A stretch of 64,000 nt of DNA from Kingdonia uniflora (lineage: Eukaryota > Streptophyta > Magnoliopsida > Ranunculales > Circaeasteraceae), in the NCBI GenBank assembly GCA_014058105.1, contig JACGCM010002394.1:1550001-1614000 (forward strand), given 5' to 3'. The position numbers and the translations under genes were made by a program. Numbering within the stretch: the stretch's first letter is position 1; each line of letters begins with the position of its first letter. Under the pieces are notes generated by a model. It saw only the letters and a list, made by a program, of their open reading frames with translations. It was not told where the DNA came from and searched no databases. Positions 13,201 through 25,911 of the stretch are shown here, piece after piece.

Positions 13201-14960
13201 CTGTCTCTAGCTATAATCTGACCAAAAAATTCTATGTCCAAACTGATCCCAACACTATCTGCAAACCCCGCTCTTCGAGTCCTAAACTTATGTTGACATT
13301 TAAGAAAAATCTGATTTAAACCCTGCAAATCTATACTATTTCTTTCATGATTATAGAACCTATCTACCACATCCATTTCAGCTGTAAGAGAGCAAACTCA
13401 CATTAGCCAATACACCTTGAAGCCGCAAGCGAATCAGATTGAAATTCAAACCCATAGGCAAACCAAATCAAACTCCAAATGCAATTTGAACTCCCATTTG
13501 CATTTCCAATAAGAAACTATCTTAAAGCACACCACAAACCATATCTCCGCACTAAAATCACTAAACCCCGGCACTTAAAGACGAGTCACTCCGTAATCGA
13601 AATGAAATTCTGATTGAAACTTAACATAAACCCCAAAAATCAATGATTACACACCTTCAAATCAAGCACTCAAAGGAAGACCTGGAAATCAATATAACAT
13701 AAACCATGAGATCTAAAAGTTAAGATGATCAAAACACTTGAATCATAAATCTTCATCGCCGATGCTAAAACCCCCAAATCAGAGCAAATCAAAACCCTCG
13801 AGAGGAATCGAAATTGAAATTTTCTAAATCCAAATCGACATCCTAGGAAAAGAAATCGAACTCTTTATTAAAACTATCCAGCCCTTTCAAACTCTAATTA
13901 GGGTTTATATAGTTGTAGAATCTAAAATCAAACCTCTAGAAAATAAAATTTCAACATCAAGCAAGTGATTTAATCAATTGAGAGAGAACATCATAACTTA
14001 GGGCTTTCATTTTCCCCGATTTGAAGACCGAGAGAGAAGATTGGAACCGAAACTTAGGGTTTTTCCCTCGAAAGGATCTCGCGGAGAACGGAGAAGAATA
14101 GATATGGCAAGTGATATTGTCATATATTCGTTTTTATATCAACCAAAAATGAGCAAATAGACGACTTTGCCCTTAATATAATAATTATTTACAAATGACC
14201 AAATAAATCTGGAACGTCGAAATGGTCTCGTACTAGGCATTATTGTCGATTCTAGAAATATAGACAGATCTATCAGTCTAAAATGTCTCTTAAAATGTTC
14301 ATTTGAAAATGTGTACTTAAAAATGTCTCTTAACAAATGTCCATTCAGGCCAAAATGTCTAGAACAAAATATACCCCATTGACATATTACTTCTTGAACC
14401 AACTTTAAATGCTAGTCATAACTCTACTCAAGGTCATAACTCTGCTTGAGGTATTACTTGTCGAACCAACTCCAAAAGTTTTTGAATATTTTCAAATGCG
14501 GATGCTAGTCCAAACTTCACTTGCGAATGCAAGTCTTTAACGCTAACACTATAAGGGGTTATAAAACCCAAGTAAAGAAGGTTGTCATGAAATCATGCTA
14601 AAACTGAAAACAACTACATGAGCCCTCCTGAGAGTTCAACCTTAATTATTTTGGAGTCTTATATAAGTATAGCCGGAACTCTTTTAAAGCCTATCTTAGA
14701 GAATCTAAGTACTACTTAGCCCCCAAAATACCAAAGTATCTCACATCCCCTAAAATCTAAGCGTAAGATCAGTTTGTAAAAGATGCATTAATACTACACC
14801 GACAAACTCGCATTGGTTAAAAATCTGCTATCCCTTAAACACTCTGCAATCACTATGGCTTCGTACAGTTGCTCCACATGCCCTATATCATCCACATAGA
14901 TAACCCTGATGCATGATTTTTTACCTATAAATGTACACTACATATAACTCTCGTGATGCC
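10296..14960. other. Gene-poor, transposon-derived looking region
   Basis: No credible protein-coding gene. Two UTR-like zones stand out: CT-rich leader-like sequence at 10520-10660 (plus strand) and, on the minus strand, 13740-14110 with CCCTAA and CTCTCTC blocks. Minus-strand termini of the form …CAATGGGGTA… occur near 11670-11695 and 14365-14385, and again near 17265-17297, suggesting related non-autonomous elements. Open frames here are short and unsupported. Confidence 0.4.
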
Positions 14961-15550
14961 ACCATCCAAACTTCACTTGTGGATGCCACTATTTATAAGG
15001 CTATGGTTAAGAAAACCCAAGTAAAGAAAATTGGGATACTAAAATCCTAAAAGTCATGAAAGGAGGTGAAGCAGCTAAGGACGTCCATTATATTAATAAT
15101 AAGTAAGAACACCATCCAAACTTCACTGCTAATGCTATGGTTAAGAAAACCCAAGTAAAGAAAATTGGGATTCTAAAATCCTAAAGGTCATGAAAGGAGG
15201 TTAAGCAGCTAAGGACGTCCATTATGTTAATAATAAGTAAGAACACCATCCAAACTTCACTTGTGGATGCCACTCTTTATCTGCGAAGGCTATGGTTAAG
15301 AAAATCCAAGTAAAGAAAATTGGGATACTAAAACCCTAAAGGTCATGAAAGGAGGTTAAGCAACTAAGGACGTCCATTATGTTAATAATAAGTAAGAACA
15401 CCATCCAAACTTCACTTGTGGATGCCACTCTTTATCTGCGAAGGCTATGGTTAAGAAAACTCAAGTAAAGAAATTGGGATACTAAAACCCTAAAGGTCGT
15501 GAAAGAAGGTTAAGCAGTTAAGGACACCCATTATGTTAATAATAAGTAAG
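14961..15550. repeat. Tandem repeat, about four units of 134-155 bp
   Basis: Units begin at about 14961, 15111, 15245 and 15400 with ACCATCCAAACTTCAC and contain AAACCCAAGTAAAGAAAATT, GGTCATGAAAGGAGGT and AGGACGTCCATTAT. The second unit lacks about 20 bases near its start. A degenerate older unit may lie near 14510-14600. The array has no coding potential. Confidence 0.85.
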
Positions 15551-17349
15551 AATTATACAAAGCAAATCAGGACCATCTCTCCAAAACAATCAAATGCAAT
15601 CTCAAGTACCTTAAGCCTGAACCATCCAACCAAAGTGGTAACTTTACATAAGCTACACTACTACATTCCTTGAGAATGTGATCTAAATTGATCATAGTTC
15701 GAAAGAAAGAACAACCATTGTCTATACAACTAATACAGTTTCTAGTATATTTGTTTCCAAATGTAGTGTAATAGACTAACAATAATAAAATGGGTTAGCA
15801 TTTCACCAGTCATCATCAATGAAGAATGGGTTACTCTATAAAGGAAAAACTGGATATAACCAAAATACGATTACAAAGATCCAATCTTCGTTCAAGGTTG
15901 TCATTTTGAAAATGGACTGCTCAACGTAATAGAATTTTCCTTTCATATGGTTACGGATGCCTAAACTGGCTTGCCAAGCAAAATGAAAAAAAAAAAATAC
16001 ATTCCGAAAAAGATCGACATAAACACCAAAGAGAGAAAATGATAATTACCCAACTAAATAAAGCTTGCTGATCAGCAGAAAATGGGACATATAATGAACC
16101 CATTCTCCTTGAACTTTGAAGCCAAACATACCAAAATATATCCATAATACCCAAGATAATCATCTAAGTGTCCAGGGAATACACACTTAAGAAAACCAAG
16201 GTGTTTGTCTAATATTAAGTCCGCCCCCATCAGTATATCCTACAATATTTTCGGAGATATGTAATCATTGATTAAAAACCATGAGAAGAAAAACAAAGGA
16301 AACCTAAACTGAGCAGAAATCTAAATCAGGACCACCAAACAGTTCCCAATTAACAAATCATCATTGTTATTTAAACCCCCAAATCATGGTAAACTGAGAT
16401 ATTATGGCAAATCAATTACCAACAACAACAAATACAGAATTATCAGCATTATTCAACACTCGATTACAGAAAAACCAAATTGAACTTACCAATGATGGTT
16501 GCGTAGAGGTTGAGAAGTCGTCAAATCGATGATTACTCACCTCCAAAACAAGCACTAAGGCAGTAATCAAACAGGAAGATATCAGTGAACACATTTAAAC
16601 CAAGCTCCTTGAAATCGAGCACCAAACCGAACACATTAAAACCTAAATCTTCGTCAATGTTGTTGAAACCCTCAAATCAGTTCTTAAACCCCTAAATCAG
16701 AACAAATCAAACACAATTACCTGGAGATCACGGAGATGCCGTCCTTGGAAACGATCGTTGTTAAAACCCCCAAATCGTTCTAATGACGGAGAAGATCGAA
16801 TTCCATCATGAATCAAAAAAATGTAAATGCAGATTTTAGAGAGATGATCGAAGATTTAGAGAGAGAAACTGTCGAAGAGATTTTAGAGAGTTGCTCGAGA
16901 CCGAAAGAGAGATTTTAGTGAGAGAGAGTTTATTTTTTGTGTTATATATGAAGGGGTGAAAATAAAGTGACCAAAAGGACCTCAAGTATAATATTTTCCT
17001 CTAGTGAGAGAAATTAATTCTGCACCGTTGATATCCTCGAATCACTCGTCACAGTAGTAATTTTCCTAGCAAAACGTCTGACCTAGTTTTGGACAGCTGG
17101 AAATATCCAAGCTGAAATGTGATGTTTAAGTGAGAGAAAGTCAATCTGGTCAGTTGATGTCCTCGAGTGGCACACGGCAGTACAAAATTTTTCTCAAAAG
17201 ATACTTAATTTCAGTGAGAGAGTAAATGGACGGCCGAAAATGAGTTTTCTCGTTTATCTCTTAACAAATATGTGTACCCCATTGTATTTTATAGATAGTA
17301 ATAATTTGGACATAGACCTAATGTCTAACCGTACATAATGCCTACTGAA
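15551..17349. other. Intergenic, transposon-derived looking, no gene
   Basis: AT-rich with scattered stop codons. 16600-16930 read on the minus strand is a CT-rich leader-like zone resembling 13740-14110. Near 17265-17297 the minus strand reads TCTATAAAATACAATGGGG, a candidate transposon terminus. No protein homology recognised. Confidence 0.35.
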
Positions 17350-17692
17350 ATCAAAGCTTGAATATCAAAGGGGAGAGAGAGAGAGAGAGAGAGAGATTAC
17401 TTACTAAGCACTTCCAGGGACGAGAGAGAGAGAGAGAAAGAGTAGATTGTGAAGAAGTGAGATGAGGGTTTGATTTGCACTAGAAAATTTGCCCTCAAAA
17501 AAGAGCTCCCACTTTGGAAGAAAGTTACAAACATACATCTCCAGCTGTGGTTGGAGCTATACTGCTTATACTTGAAATTTTAAGCTAAGGTAGCTAGTCG
17601 TTTCGTAGTTTTTGAACAAGTAACGGTGAGGAACATTGAAGTTTGATTGACATCTCGAAGATTCACCAGTTTGAACAAATTACAAATACAAA
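17350..17692. repeat. Duplicated block, copy 2, left piece
   Basis: Matches 2.33-2.66 kb: a GA-repeat (17372-17395 and 17424-17441), CTTCCAGGGA, then GGAAGAAAGTTACAAACAT and CAGCTGTGGTTGGAGCTA. It ends at 17692 exactly where Copia A begins. The last five bases, ACAAA (17688-17692), recur immediately after the other end of Copia A at 52529-52533. Confidence 0.7.
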
Positions 17693-17808
17693 TGTTAGGA
17701 CTTAGGTCCGGCCCAAGGTGGGAACCCAACTGGGTTGGGGTGTGTTACTGGCTGCTAACAATCTCATATAAGCTAGGGCTTATGAGGAGAGTTTATAGAG
17801 AGTACATA
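17693..17808 (+). repeat. Copia A 5' LTR, first piece
   Basis: Starts TGTTAGGACTTAGGTCCG and matches the first part of the LTR at 52282 (GGTGGGAACCCAACTGGG is identical to copies downstream). It stops at ...AGTACATA, where the Helitron enters. Confidence 0.85.
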
Positions 17809-19854
17809 TCTATATTATAAATATCAGTTTTGTCTATGTGGCGCGTTTGTCCTACAAGGCGGAAATTGTCCCATGTGGCGATGTTTGTCATATGTGGCAG
17901 TGTAAAATTTGACGTGGCATCAGCAAAAAATGTGCAACATCCTAGTTGATGGACCAATTAAGTATTTTTTTAATAATCTTAAGGGCAATTTTGTTCAGAA
18001 AAAAAGAAGTTAAATACATTTAATTGAGATCATTGATTACTTACGTTTCTCCAACTCCTTTATCTTCCCTTTTACGTTTTTAAATCCACTATTTCATCTT
18101 CTTCCCCCAACAAAACTAAATACATTTAATTTCCTTGATTACTCACGTTTTCTCAAATTCCTCTGTCACTTTGTGTTTTGAGAAATTAAATATCAGCACT
18201 AGCAGTTACCTTTTAATGCATCATTCTTAACCAAGTCTTCTCTAATTTCAGATCTCTCAATTACGTTGGACCTCCCACCCCTACATCTTCAAAGTAGGTA
18301 ATTTCTATCAAATAAAATTTTAATTCTAGGGTGGTTTTATCATTGGAGCTATAATTTCCATGAACTGTTCTTCAAATTGAGATTTTGGGGTTTATTTGTG
18401 ACTTTAAATCTATTTGCAGGTAGAGCGCAGGCCTAAAATTTATCCAGGTGAGTTTTCAATCACTGTTATGATTCTTATTAACCTTTGTACCTTCAAAAAT
18501 TTTACAAATTATTTGAATATGACAAATATGATGAAACTTTGGTTTCAGTACCTTCAAATTGAGACGTATAGTTGAACGAATATTATAGAAATTACCTTTC
18601 AACTGACATTGTTTTCTCTTAGCTAGCAGATAGTATTTCATTCTATAACTTCTAAGATTATATACATGGTTAGTAGGGAGAGGCCTCATTAATTAATGAC
18701 ATCAATGCTTTAGAATCCTTCGGAAGTAGTAAGTTTTCTTCTTAATTAAAACATAAGGCTTATTGTTTTCCACATCTTCAAACTTTTGTATCATCATACC
18801 CATATTTTGTTGCGTCATAGAAAAAGACAATCAATCTTATACTAGCAATTATGATAGATGTCAAAGTAAACCGCCACGACTTGAGGGAACCGATCCCTTT
18901 TATTACACTATCAAAGACCCATGAGCATGGCCATAACTTTTGATTTAAATTAGACACAACCAGTCATAACAAAATGAACCCGAAAATCAACGAGGAGAGC
19001 CTATAATAATTGTTCATTTCTTCACATATTAGGAAGACATTGGCATGCCCATCACACAGTGAATAACTTTAGAAGTCTTGGCGTTCATTCTTGAGAGTTT
19101 CAGTGCCTGTTATGATAATAATCCCATAATTGAGGGAGATAATTCCACTGTCCTTAGTGTTAAAAACTAACACGTTGAAAACAACAGTGCTCCCACCATT
19201 GTTTCCTGTTATTGGGGGAGAAGGTGATGGTGGACTTGGAGGAAAGGGATAGGGAATGGGAGATGGAGAAGAAGGGGAAAGAGATTTTGATTTGGTGCCT
19301 TTCCCATTGCTATTATGGGGGTTTTTACTTTTCTTATATAGGGAGGCTGAGGCAACTCTATTTTGCCTCCAATGCTTTCCTCCTTTTGCATTTCAAGTCT
19401 CAACAATTATCTCAAAGAGTACAAGGAGAAGTAAAAATTCAAGAGAACAAAATAATTTGTAAACAACTAAAGATCGATACAAACTTATTCAGGATTATGT
19501 CAGCTCCATGTAGATGGCACATACCAGCTGGAAAACATACCATTTTTATGTTAGCTCCATTTTAGGATAAAGTAAATGATTTTTATTTAATGAGAAGCAT
19601 CTCCTAACAACAAGGGCTGCAATTCGAATGTACAGATAATATAGCCCGTATAACATCCATTAGAACAGTTGGATGGTGTACTTTCTCGGGGATAGTGTAA
19701 CCCCCATTAGAACAGTTGTAGTATTTTTAGTGATACTGTACTAAGAAATTGATGGAATGGTTTGATGATTTCATAACAATAAGGAATTTCTTAACTCTAT
19801 CTAGAGATAATATCGCAATACTTAGGCAGTAGGTGATAACTGAGATGGATTATA

Positions 19855-20647
19855 TGTTGAGAATTAAGGCAACTAATCTCTATTCAACAACAAGAACGAT
19901 ACGCGGAATATACCAATCAAGTAAACTAAGAAACACAGAACAATAAAATACACAAGGTTTCTCAGATGAGGGAAGTAGAAAACCCTTACGGATAAAAAAA
20001 CCACTCCCCAAACAATCCACTATGATGATCAAACAGTTTACAATGATCTCTTCAAGCTTTTCAAGCTTTAATAGAGTCTCTTAAATTCTAGGACTCTAGA
20101 ATTAAACTCACGTAGGAAGAATAGGCTAACAAATAACCTAAGTCCTTTTTATATACTAGAGAATTAAATACAAGCAGAATGGATCTCGAGGCAAACTCAA
20201 CGTCTCAGAAGAACTCCCAAAGGCAACCTAGCACAACTTGTTTGAACGAAACACAAAATCGTTCGAACGACTTTAGCGATTAAAGGCTCCAGCTCTAGAA
20301 AACATACATGTCGTTCAAACAAAATCCAATCTCGTTCGAACGACTTCTTCAGTCTTCAAATCCAAAACATAAAATCAGATAACTCGTTCGAACGAGCTTC
20401 ATTCTCGTTCGAACGACTTCGACCTACTTTAAGTTCATTTTCAACAGCTCGAACATAATCAACTTGAGTCTCTAGGTAACTTTACCAGTTCGAACTTCAG
20501 GTAACTTAACCAGCTCAAACTTCTGTCGATCATAACCAGTTCGAATCTAAACATTGAAAATTTCATTTTCAATCCGACTTCAATCTTTGAACTAAAATAA
20601 CTTGAACTAAAATGACCTCGAACATAATTCGAATTCATACCTTAAGA
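19855..20647 (-). repeat. Copia B 3' LTR
   Basis: 793 bp, near-identical in layout to 23785-24640 but shorter by one or two repeat units. Its outer end next to the purine tract reads TCTTAAGG where TGTTAAGG is expected. Contains several CGTTCGAACG palindromes (near 20333-20415). Confidence 0.93.
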
Positions 20648-20650
20648 ATC

Positions 20651-23600
20651 TCCCACTTGAAATCGAATCTATCATAACCCATCTCCAGATCTCCAAATGA
20701 ATTGCCCGAACTACCCGGACCTTTAATCTTGAAGACCCACAGAAGTTGTACATGTCGTCAACTTCTAAAAAGTCACCACCTTCGTAAACATATTGGCCAG
20801 ATTCACATCAGTATGAATTTTCACGAGCTTCAACACACCGTCCTCGAGGAGCTTGTTTCAAGCCATATAAGCATCAACACACCGGTCGGATTCACACCTT
20901 CGTAAATATATCGTCAAATACCACTGTCTTGGCGCTTGTTTCAAACCATATAAGCTCTTTGTGAGCCTACACACAAGATCTTATTTCCCTTTAATAGAGT
21001 ACCCATCTGGCTGCATCATATAAATTTCTTCATCAAGGTTGTCGTGAAGAAATGTCGTCTTGACATCAAGTTGCTCAAAATGCAAATCTTCAACATCAAC
21101 TATATTCATCACAACCCGAATTGTAGACATCTTCACAATAGGAGTAAAGATCTCACCAAAATCAATGCCTTCTTTCTGCTGAAAGCCCTTCACCATAACT
21201 ATAGCCTTGAATCTCCTTGAACCATTAGATTTTTGCTTTAGTCTGTATACCCACTTGTTGTGCAATGCTCTCTTTCCTTTTGATAACCGAACTAAATCCC
21301 AAGTTCAATTTACTGATAATGTTTGCATCTCATTATCCATAGCAAGTTCTCACTTACTCTTGGTTTCCACATCTAAAACCTCCTTGTAACTTTCTGGTTC
21401 ACCACCATCCGTAAGTAACAAATGACTTAGGGAGTTAACATACCTAGCCAAAATTTTTGCAACTCTCGACTCTTTTCGAAGTGCTATTAGAATGTCTAGA
21501 TCATTAGATTCCTCGCCTTGATCCGGTGTATCAGACTCAACCACGACTTCTTTATCAACCTCTTGAAAGGGTTCATCATCAATATCAACACTTTTTGCTG
21601 CTTCACTTCAAATCCTTTCCACAGGTACTTTGAAGTCTTTATGCAAGACTTCCTCATTGAATGTAACATTATGGCTCCGGATAACTTTCTAATTCTTCGT
21701 ATCCCAAAATCGGTACCCAAACTCATCACTACCGTATCCAATAAATATGCACTTCGTCGACTTTGCATCTAGCTTTGTTCTTTTATCTATATTATCAAGC
21801 ACATATGAGGTATAACCGAAAATATGCAAGTGATTTAGGTTACCTCTTTATTGGTCCATGCTTCTTCAGGAAGTCTAAAGTCCAAAGCTGTTGAAGGCCC
21901 TCTGTTAATCAAGCATGCCGCCGTACTAACCGCATCCGCCCAAAAATATTTTGGCAATCCAACGTTGAGTCTCATACTCATCGCTCTTTCATTTATTGCT
22001 CGGTTCATGCATTTTGCAATACCATTTTGTTGCGGTGTTCCAGGAATAGTCTTTTGTCTCCTAATCCCGTTTGATGCGCAAAAGTCTTCAAGCTCGTCAC
22101 TTCAGTATTCGCCCCCATTAATCAACCTGAGACACTTCTGTTTCAAACTGGTTTCAATTTCAACTAGAACTCTCCACCTCTCGAATTTGTCGAACACATA
22201 TGATTTTCTCTTCACGAAGTAGACCCACAGTTTACGAGTAGCATCATCGAAAAAGGTAACGTAATAATAAGAGCTACCAAGATAAGACACTTTGGTTGGC
22301 CCCCAAACATCTGTATGTACAAGATTCAGCTTTCCAGGTTTCCTTGATCTTCCAGTTATTCTGAAACTGACCTTCTTCTATTTCGCAAGAACACACTCTT
22401 CACAAAACTTGAGATCAACCTTAGCAAGACCCCCTAGTTTTCTCTTTGTTACCATCACCTCCATTCCCTTTTTACTCATGTGACTGAGCTGTTTATGCCA
22501 TGTACTTATATCAATCCCCAGAGTGGCCGTAAAAATAGTAGAAATTGTGTTTTACGTTGTATACAACGTTCATTGTCGCAAGCCTCGAGCTACTACCATA
22601 GCTCCCTTTATAACCTTTCAGAAGGTTATACCAAAGGTACTCACATATCCGTCATCATTCGCCAATTTGCTAACCGATATAAGGTTGTACCTCAATTTGG
22701 GTATAAGTCGCACATTCTGTAAAACCAATGTTCCCCCTGAAGGCAACAACAACCTAACGTTTCCCTTTCTAGTAATATTACGTGTACTCTTATCTGTAAG
22801 AAAAACTGTACCAAAGTCGCCTTTAACAATATTAGTTAGGAAACCTACATTTGCAGTAGCATGGAAATAGGCACCCAAATCAGCTATCCAAGATTCGTTA
22901 ACATCGTCACACGAAAGTAATAGAGCCTCATCAAAATTAACCTCCTCAGTAAGGTTTATTATTTATTTCTCCTCATTATCTTTCTTTGAAGAAGAGTTAT
23001 AATCTCGCCTGAAGTGACCCTTCTTTCCCCAAGTTCAATACGTACCGGGCGGCTTAGACTTTTCTCTTGACTGCAATCGACCCCTTCCAAATTTCGGCCA
23101 TTTTCTGTAAGACCTCTCTCTTTTCTAGATGTTCAACATACTGTCGTTTGAACTCGAAGAGGGTTCAGATGTTTTACGCCTATTATCTCCATTCATAATC
23201 AAAGATATTATAGTGTCAAATTTGATGTCTTCCTTCTCCGATGAGTTGCTCACAGCTGTAATTAACCCTTCCCAACTTTCAGGCATTTGCCCTAAAAGAG
23301 CCCACGCTCTCACCTCCTCGGTAAAAATGATTTTAACGGATTCTAGTTAAGCATGTATGGTATTGAACTCACTTATATGAGCTTGTACACTACCATTATC
23401 CTTCATCTTCAAAGTATACAAGCACCGTAAAAGATGTACCTTGTTTGCCCCAGACGGTTCCGAGTACATAGCGAACAACGTCTCCATCAAACCCTTTGTT
23501 GTCGTAACTTTGAAGATCATGTGTAGAATCTGAGATGACAGCGCTAACCTAACGGTTCCAAACGCCTTGTGATCCAATCGTGCCCACTTAGCAGCATCGT

Positions 23601-23739
23601 ATTCTACTGACATTATCTCAACTCCACCCATTAGTAAATTAAGATCTTTATGGTAGGGATAATCTTCTATCTGCATCTTCCACACTCTAAAATTAGATCC
23701 ATTGAACTTCGTGATCTTCAACTTCTCCTGATCGGCCAT
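20651..23739 (-). pseudogene. Copia B gag-pol remains
   Basis: In order on the minus strand: gag from MADQEKLKITKFNGSNFRVW (23739), a degenerate zinc knuckle near 23000-23040 (GKKGHFRRD kept, flanking cysteines partly lost), protease with DLGAYFHAT in place of DSGA (near 22850-22890), integrase segments SYYYVTFFDDATRKLWVYF and LRLINGGEY (22102-22290), then the N-terminal part of reverse transcriptase (HNKWVYRLKQKSNGS to LDVKTTFLHDNLDEEIY and SLYGLKQAPRQWYL, 20900-21265). The next recognisable piece is the end of RNase H (KIHTDVNLANMFTK, near 20790). The catalytic YxDD region and most of RNase H are therefore missing. Frameshifts and stops occur throughout. It could move only with help from intact relatives. 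Confidence 0.9.
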
Positions 23740-23784
23740 CGCTCTTCACCATACAAGTTCTATGACACCCGCTATGACACCAAT

Positions 23785-24640
23785 TATTGAGAATTGAGGT
23801 AGCTAATCTCTTTTCTACGACAAGAACGATACACGAAATATACCAATCAAGTAAACTAAGAAACACAAAGCAATAAAGAACACAAGATTTCCCAGAAGAG
23901 GGAAGTGGAAAACCCTTACGGATAAAAAAACCACTCCCCGGACAATCCACTATGATGATCAAATAGGTTACAATGATCTATCCAAGCTTCTTAAGCTTTA
24001 ATGGAGTCTCTCAAATTCTAGGTCTCTAGAATTAAACTCACGTAGGAAGGATAGGCTAACAAATAACCTAAGTCCTCTTTATATATTAGAGGACTAAATA
24101 CAAGCAGAACAGATCTCGAGGCAAACTCAACGTCTTAGAAAAACTCCCAAAGGCAACCTAGCACAACTCGTTCGAATAAAACACAAAGTCGATCGAACGA
24201 TTTTAACGATTAAAGGCTCCTGCCCTAGAAAATATACATGTCATTCGAATGAAATCCAATCTGGTTCAAACGACTTCTTCGGTCTTCAAATCCAAAACAC
24301 AAAATCAGACAACTCGTTCGAACGAGCTCCATTCTCGTTCGAACGACTTTGACCTACTTTGAGTTCATCTTCAATAGCTCGAACAGAACTAGCTCAAGTC
24401 TCTAAGCAACTTAACCAGCTCAAATCTTCAGGTAACTTAACCAACTCAAACTTTTGTGGATCATAACTAGTTCGAATCTTCAGGTAACTTAACCAGCTCA
24501 AAATTCTGTCAATCATAACCAGTTCGAATCTGAATATTAAAAATCTTATTTTCAATCCATTTTAATCTGACTTCAATCCTTGAACTAAAATAACTCAAAC
24601 TAAAACGACCTCGAACATAATTCAAGTTCATACCTTAACA
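23785..24640 (-). repeat. Copia B 5' LTR
   Basis: 856 bp. Read on the minus strand it starts TGTTAAGGTATGAA and ends CAATTCTCAATA (the expected TG...CA end has decayed). It carries extra copies of a short unit around CAGGTAACTTAACCAGCTC compared with the 3' LTR, which explains its greater length. It contains palindromic CGTTCGAACG motifs. Confidence 0.93.
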
Positions 24641-25779
24641 TTATATAAAGTTATTTTTACATTACTTCGAGCCAAAGCCACATTAAGAGAAATATGCTTT
24701 ATGGGAGCTGAATTTTGACTACTCTTCATGGTTCTAAAATTGGTGCTGGCCTGTTACTGATAAAAGTGCACCAAATAATATTGGACCTTCAGAACTATGA
24801 TTAAAATCTATTCTTGCTTATATACCTTCCTGCAGTAAAGACTTCTTACGGATAAACATGATATCTTTTGATAGACTAATAAAGAAAGAACACGAGGTTT
24901 TGTAGTAAACCATATCTTAAAAGATGCATGAAATCTTATTAAGGACACATGATGTAGTTAAGATGCAACTGAAATACTGCTCAAAATCCCCAATTTGCTC
25001 TTTTGCTAGAGAAAGTCTAAAGAGAGTACTTTTGTTTCAAAAGTTTATACAATAAAATGCTAATGGAGTCTCAAGATATGATAAATGTTAATAGATTTTT
25101 GACTAAAAATATATTGCGATGAGAATATCTTCCAAGTCTCCCGCTGACCTTGGGAAATGAATAAATGGTTTGTACGGTAGAAATCTATTGTGTGATTAAA
25201 ATGAAAGCGAAACGATATATAAATATTATGGTTAACTTTTTGAGAGCCAAAAATGATGTAAATGTTGGGCAGATATGGAGGTTGCTCACGAAGAGTATAA
25301 TATGATATTTCATATCTTATAATTGTTCCAACAACATGAAAATTTTGGGTGGAGAGTCCAAGTAGGTTGACTAGATAAATTAATGGGAAATAGAATTGGT
25401 AATTAAGGACTTGCATAATCATGCTTGCCGCTATTTGTTTTCTTACTTTGATGTTAAGCTAATATTAACATGTCAATGGGAAAATCCTCATTGTGTTATA
25501 CTTTTGAGCTATTCTAAGAATATACAAAAGAAATATAACCCTCTAGAGGTTATACATACATTCTTTGATTTTCTTTGAATCAAGGTTTTTTACATGTAAA
25601 TCTCTTCAACATACTGTGATTTTCTTTGAATCTAGGTGTTTTTACAAAAGTATTAAATTTTATTGATTGTCCCCTCTAATATTTGGTCAAGGGACTCTAA
25701 AGAACTAATTATTTTCATCATTTTTGTAATTACCCTAATGAACTTAAGCAACCATGTGTAATACGGGCTCATAACCTAG

Positions 25780-25911
25780 TAACCCAAAAGGTTAAGTATT
25801 GTAATCCTAACAATAACCTATCAATGAAATCAAGCTCTCTCTTTCTCTCATATGCTTAGTGTTAACCTATTGTGTATGATAGCTTAGTTTAAAATAGCTT
25901 GATATCCAACA
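25780..25911 (+). repeat. Copia A 5' LTR, second piece
   Basis: Continues the LTR after the Helitron: TAACCCAAAAGGTTAAG, ATGAAATCAAGCTCTC, CATATGCTTAGTG, ending GATATCCAACA. Aligns with 52404-52528. Element internal sequence follows directly. Confidence 0.88.

Larger units (their letters stand above)
19855..24640 (-). mobile_element. Copia element B, full-length outline with internal deletion
   Basis: Minus-strand Copia element inside the Helitron, with perfect 5-bp target-site duplication TTATA at 19850-19854 and 24641-24645. The 5' LTR is 23785-24640 and the 3' LTR 19855-20647. The primer-binding site TGGTGTCATAGC (complement of 23771-23782) resembles the initiator-Met site with changes. 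A purine-rich tract AAGTGGGAGA precedes the 3' LTR. Internal length is only about 3.1 kb because most of reverse transcriptase and RNase H are deleted. A solo LTR of the same family lies at 27836-28649. Confidence 0.95.
17809..25779 (+). mobile_element. Non-autonomous Helitron inserted in the Copia A LTR
   Basis: Begins TCTATATTATAAATATC and ends CTAG. It sits between host A (17808) and host T (25780), as expected for Helitrons (5' TC, 3' CTRR, insertion at AT). Removing it restores ...ACATA|TAACCCAAAAGG, which matches the uninterrupted LTR ...GCATA|TAATCCAAAAAGG. A weak hairpin-like ACCATGTGTAATACGGG precedes the CTAG end. Without the nested Copia element it is about 3.2 kb. I see no Rep/helicase coding, so it would be non-autonomous. 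17.95-18.45 kb resembles a gene leader with a small intron and may be captured host sequence. Confidence 0.82.

Noticed and set aside
19209..19565. Overlapping open frames on both strands
   Set aside because: Inside the Helitron; purine-rich composition and no recognised protein similarity.
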